Assembly (NCBI GenBank): GCA_947247005.1
Contig: OX365962.1
Location: forward strand, 10,513,201-10,577,200
Reading direction: 5' to 3'
Length of the DNA: 64,000 bases
Source: Spisula solida
Taxonomy: Eukaryota; Mollusca; Bivalvia; Venerida; Mactridae
The number at the start of each line of letters is the position of its first letter. Position 1 is the first letter of the stretch. A program made the position numbers and the translations under genes. This document shows, one piece after another, positions 49,301-55,300 of this stretch. Below the pieces are notes generated by a model. It saw only the letters and a list, made by a program, of their open reading frames with translations, did not search any database and was not told the origin of the DNA.

Positions 49301-52300
49301 TACTTTAAAGGTCAATTGCAACTTTCCTTTCAAGGTCTCTACTTCACTTTAAAGGTCAATTGCATTGACTTTTGTCACGTCTGACTTTATCTTCAATGTC
49401 ATTTAGGGTCATGATTTGGCCTTTAAGGTCACAAATTTATACTTTCAAGGTCATTTACGCGTGTTTTCAGTCAGATAGTAATGTATAACTCTAACGCGAT
49501 AAATTGCTGTACAAAAACAAACACAAAATTGCCTATATTTTTGTTATGGATTAATATCAAGAACCGTAGCATTTTCACATGAAAGCATTCTAACGTTTTA
49601 CACAACATATAAAGTTTGCTTGCTCCTAAATATTCAAAAACGATAAATATAGCGGATCTTGTGTTTGTTTTTGTATTGCAATTTATGGCGTTGAAGTTAT
49701 AGTTATAAAATTTTGTTTACTATTCTTTAGCCAGACTATCCCGGCGCTCATATATAAAGGTACTTGTATAACCGAGGCATTAAAGTATAAGATTATAAGT
49801 TCTTTTGGTAAATTTGAGTTTTTGGTGGGAGCCCTGTTGACCCTCCAAAAGTCCCTGATCCATTTGGTACTTATATGTCAAACCTGTATGTATATTTTGA
49901 CCACTGGTGGGAGCAGCAATAGCTAAGTGGTCTTTGTCCTTAGGTGGACTGTCTCAAAACTTTTTTTTATTTTAAAACGGGTCATGTGGACAATGTATAA
50001 AATTGGTGGTCAGATCATATTAAAGTTTGTTTCCTTTTTACAAAAAGGTGTTTTAAAGTGGCTATATGTACAGGGTGTTTCAAAAAAGTGCTTAATCTGG
50101 TTATACACAGGGTGGCTCACAAAGGTGTTTAATGTGGCTATACACAGGGTGTTTCAGAAAGGTGTTTAATGTGGCTATTATACACAGGGTGTTTCAGAAA
50201 GGTGCTTAATCTGGCTATACACAGGGTGTCTCACAAAGGTGTTTAATGTGGCTATACACAGGGTATCTCACAAAGGTGCTTAAAGGGGCTAATTTGGCTA
50301 CCAGTAGATGTTGTACTGTAAGAGCATCTTGTTCTGCTACATATGGTCCTAGTATGTCTTAAGATAATAAGTGTTCAAGAATGATCAGATTACTTTATCA
50401 GGAGTCCTATAATTCTTGAATAATTCGGCAATCCGGATTACTATCCGGAAATCCGGATTTGCTGCACTGAAAAGAATGAACTTTTCTGCAGAAAATAAAA
50501 GTTATTTGGTGAAAAAAATCAAAGAATTGTCGAAGTTATGGTCATTTGAAGTTGTCATTTTCTAATCTGAATTTGAACATGTTTGAGACAAGAGTTTTCT
50601 TGCAGTGATGTGTACTAATGGTACCCGACACAGACTTGGGACTCCTATTCAGGATTGGGCATTATGCCTCAGTAGGACCCCTGTAGTATCATGGGTGTCA
50701 ATATTCCTGATTAATCCGGAATTGCGGATTTATCCATCCTGAAGGAGCTACCATTTCTGACCAAAATAAAAGTGATTTGATGAAAATATCTCAAGAAATG
50801 GCAAAGTTATGGTCAATTTAATCTGCTCTTAATGATTTTATTCAATAAAAACTGAGTTAAAAATGGAAACAATGTGGTTGAATACCTCTTTTTTGGCAAA
50901 AATGTTCCGCAACATATGATTTTCAGGATTTTTAATTTGGCTCTGTTGACACCCCTGTAGTATGTTGTCACTAAGATAAGAATTGTTCAAAAATGAATAG
51001 GTTGCTTATTAAGATTTGTTTGCTTGTTATATAATACAGGATCAAGAGTTATTACAGGATCCTAAATATCCTATACAGGTAACACTTGTACATTTTGGTC
51101 TTCTTAGTCACATGGCTGTCATACAACATTGTTAGGTTTAGTCGCTGGCTTAGAAATTAGAATTATAATTTTGTAAGTACAAAATCAATAATTTGAGAAA
51201 AACAAGGAAAAACTGTCTGAAAACCACTCTTTACTTATGGAAAAACAAGCAAAATTTCAGTTTGGTCAACATGACCTGACTTCCATTGTCCTGAAAATAG
51301 GCTCTTAAGAAGCACCTTGAGATGCAGATTTCAAGTATACATTAGTCTTAAAAGGTCGTAAGCAATTCTAAGCCAGCGAAGTGTTGTCTACGTAATGGGT
51401 CCAAAGAGTTCAAGTTACTAGGATTATTAGGCTCCCTACTTTAAATGGGTGGGTATAAATATATTTATATTGCTTTGAATATGCCAATCTGTCTGTTGGT
51501 TGGTCGGTAAATGTAATTATTTAACTGCAAGAAAATAGGTAAATTTTGCCTAAGTGTCACTGAATCGAAGTAGATTGTATATTTTGAAGAATTTGAAGGA
51601 CATTTTGGAGGACAGTGTATATACATGCTCAATAGATGTGTAAGTTTTTGAACTGTAAGAACAGAAAGTTTTTTTCTTGAATCAGTTCTCAAAATTTTGA
51701 TCTTTTATTCTTAAACAACAAATCTGACAATGTTGTACGATGGCTGCCCCTTAAACACCAGGGGTTTCATTAATATCAAAGGGAAATGCTGATAGTTGTA
51801 TACGAGATTGTACTTTTATTTGATAGCCAATAAGAAAACCCTCCGTTCAGAATTATGAGGGTCAAATTATATGTAGCTTGCTGGAAATTTCAGGGGTCAA
51901 AGGGTCAATTAAGGGCCTAATGAAACCCCTGAATATTGACTTGTTATGTTGCTTTAGCACAGTTTTGATTGGTTGTATAATTATTTAGGCTTTGGGCAGC
52001 TTTTATTTATACATGTATATGTTTTATTTATTTGTTTATACTGGCATTTCTCATTGATATAATGGTGTCATGTTTAAATTCAGGATTGGAGGGACAAACC
52101 CTAAATAATTTTAAACATGACTACCGAAAAAGGACGGTTTGATTTCTATAATATGTACCTGTAATTTAATTACATGTAATACAAAAAGAGGGTTGTCAAT
52201 ATGTATTTAAAATGCCCTGTACCAAAAAGCACTGTCTTTGAGAAAATATAAGTTTGACACTTTTGCGAAGCTTTTTTTAAAGCTGTACTTTATTGCACTG

Positions 52301-55300
52301 ACTATTTTGATTACAATATGTCTCAATTTTTGGTGTCCTCCTTTGTGATTACAGCATTCATAAAACAAAGTTGTTTCTAAATGTTGAAAGTAATTATTCT
52401 GTTCCATTTCTCCTCTTTTTCAGAAATGAAGTAAAGAAATTTCTTATAAATGTAACTATTTGCCAAACTGTGATCACTGCTTTGCTTGTCTTATATAATA
52501 CTAGGGCATAGTTATACAATCTATAGACAGGGGAACATTCTTTTTGCGTAAACATAATTATTAGCATAATTATAATTTAACTATTCTAATCGTGAGTTAC
52601 ATGTTATTAGACAATGAATTGAGCTATCATATGAATCAGATTCTCAAGGTCAAGGTCACATTTAGAGGTCAAAGGTTAAAAGGCCCAAACAGGCATGTAA
52701 TTTGTGTCCGCTCTGTAACTATGTCATTTCTTATTGGATATTTATAATACCTGGTACAAATGTTCAACACATCAAGACGATTTGTCATGCGATGTTATAT
52801 GTAACTAGACAATGAATTGAGCTATCCAGAAGAATCAGACCCCTTCACTGCTGCTAGCTCAAATCTCACATAGAATACTAGTATATAGTTTGAGGTGGTT
52901 AACTAGCATGAGGAATGGTATTTTCTGCAGGAAATTAAGGTTATTAGTCCCCTACCGGTTTTTGACCGGAGGGAACTATAGGTTTTCCCTCCGTCCGTCA
53001 TTCAGTCAGTCCGTCAAAAAATCTGGATCCTGACATAACTCAAACAGTTTCCAAGCTAGGGTTATGAAACTTGGTATGTGGATTGAGGGCAATAAGGGGA
53101 TAATGCACATTCAAAATATTTTGATTCTGACAAACATTGTGGTTGCTATGGCGACAGCAAAGTGAAAATATGCCAAAATATGCCAAAATCTAGATCCTGC
53201 CATAAATCAAACAGTTTCTAAGCTAGGTGTATGAAACTTCATATGTGGATAGCCCCTGGGGCAATAAGAGGATTATGCACGTCTAAAAAATATTTTGATT
53301 CTGACAAAAATTGTGGTTGCTTAATGGCAACAGAAACATTGAAAATGGCTTCAAACCGGAGGGGACTTCTGTATTGCTTGCAATTCTTAATTATTTGTTT
53401 GACTATTAGGTATGTTCCTTTGAAATTTCAAAGGCTGAATAAAAACAATAAGTAATGTTTAAATAGAGCTGGTGTCTACGGCCCCTAAGGTACAGGTGCC
53501 TATAGATAGATACGTACATTGTTGACTGTTGAACGTATGTGACTTATACTTCAGCTCTAACCTCTGTATAATCAGATTAACACCAGAGATTGTGTTGTGT
53601 TGTATTTGCAACACCCTGTCCTCAAATAGGGTTTATATAACTTTGCTCTTGTCTGTCTTTCATAAGGGTTCCTTTAATATTTGGTTTCCAATAAACAACA
53701 TAAGCACAGTTTGACATCGGATCATCAAACTCGGAATTAAGGTTGGTCATGGCCAGAAGATAATTCCCACTTGTCTAAAGTAGTGTAGGTCAAGGCAACA
53801 ATGGGGTATATAGAGGATATTTGTTTGTTTTTATTGAATATGGTTTATATCTCATCGTGTAGTGATAAAATTCAATATTTTCAAGAGCGCGTAGCGCGAG
53901 TGAAAATATTAAAATTTTATCACTACAAGATGAGATATTAACCATATTCAATCAAAACAAACAAATATTCTATTTATTTAATGCTTATATGGTGTCAAAA
54001 CTCGTACTATTTATGCCAAATTAAGGTTAGGCTACGTATGAATATGTTATTCCATTCATATTTTTCACTTCAAAATCCGCCATCTTGGATTATGGTGAAT
54101 AGGTGAAAACGCCTTTTTTGAGAATTTTGCATCCAATAATACACCAACTTGTAGGAAATGGTCTAACTAAGTTTAAAAACCCCCACATGACATGTTTCCG
54201 TTCAGTAATAAAAAAGTTACAGACATTTTAGTGTCGAGATTTTGGTAAAGTAAAGTAGTCCCTGTCAGGGGGCGGAGCTTATATCAGTCACATTGTAGGT
54301 GATAACCAGTGACTGATATAGGTTTTATTTCACTGATAGAACTCCATATCTCATCAGTTAGCATTAAATAAACATGTTTAACCAACTGTGTTGAGTTTGT
54401 ACATGATTGTATTGCTTATACATGTATCTTAATTCTTGTAACATTTCTTTTCTACAAGCAAACAAAACTCACCTAATGTAAATGTATTTAATAACTTATA
54501 ACAATTTATTCTTGAAGACAATATAGCTCAACCATTCTTGTAGGAAAGCAGCAAAGTGTAGCTTTTCGAATGCACTGTTTCATATATATATGCAGTGTTG
54601 CAGGGGAAATTAAGGAGGATTTTGTGTGCAAAGGAGTTTACGTTTGATGTGTAATTTTCTAATGTTTGCATAATTCAGAAATGTGATTTAATTTTCCTCA
54701 TTTTAGTTTTGTTCTTCATTTCTTCAAATTTGAAAGGCACGTGCGTCGACTGTATTTCTGTGCACTACAAAACGAGAATTTTGTAAGCTGGCAGGCGGGA
54801 GTACTTTTGAGTTCTTCAAAAATTAATACAATCACATCTCTGATGATCGCTTAAATATAGAGTATATTGGGCTACATGTGTAAATACCTGTAACCTTTCA
54901 TGTATTCGGCACGCCTTCTCCCATGTAATCCACACAGTACATGATTGTAACTATAAACTGATATGACAACCCTAATTTATAATGATAATAATTGAGCAAT
55001 ATTATGTAATTCTATATATATTAAATATATTTTCGTTGGTTTACAACCTCAACATTCTCGTATTCATGGGATATCATAAAAAAGTTTTTAATACATGTTG
55101 TGTATTTTACATTCTTAAATTAATTTAGTTTCCATGCATGAATAGAAGTTTCAAGATTTGTTTCTTTTACTTGTTGTAAAATTTTAGTATTTCTTAGTAT
55201 ATTGAATGCATAGAATAGTAAACTTGAAACTGGATAGTACATTTATCAATTTATTGTTTTATTTGTTATCTTGTTTATTATACTTCTATATTTCAGAAAT

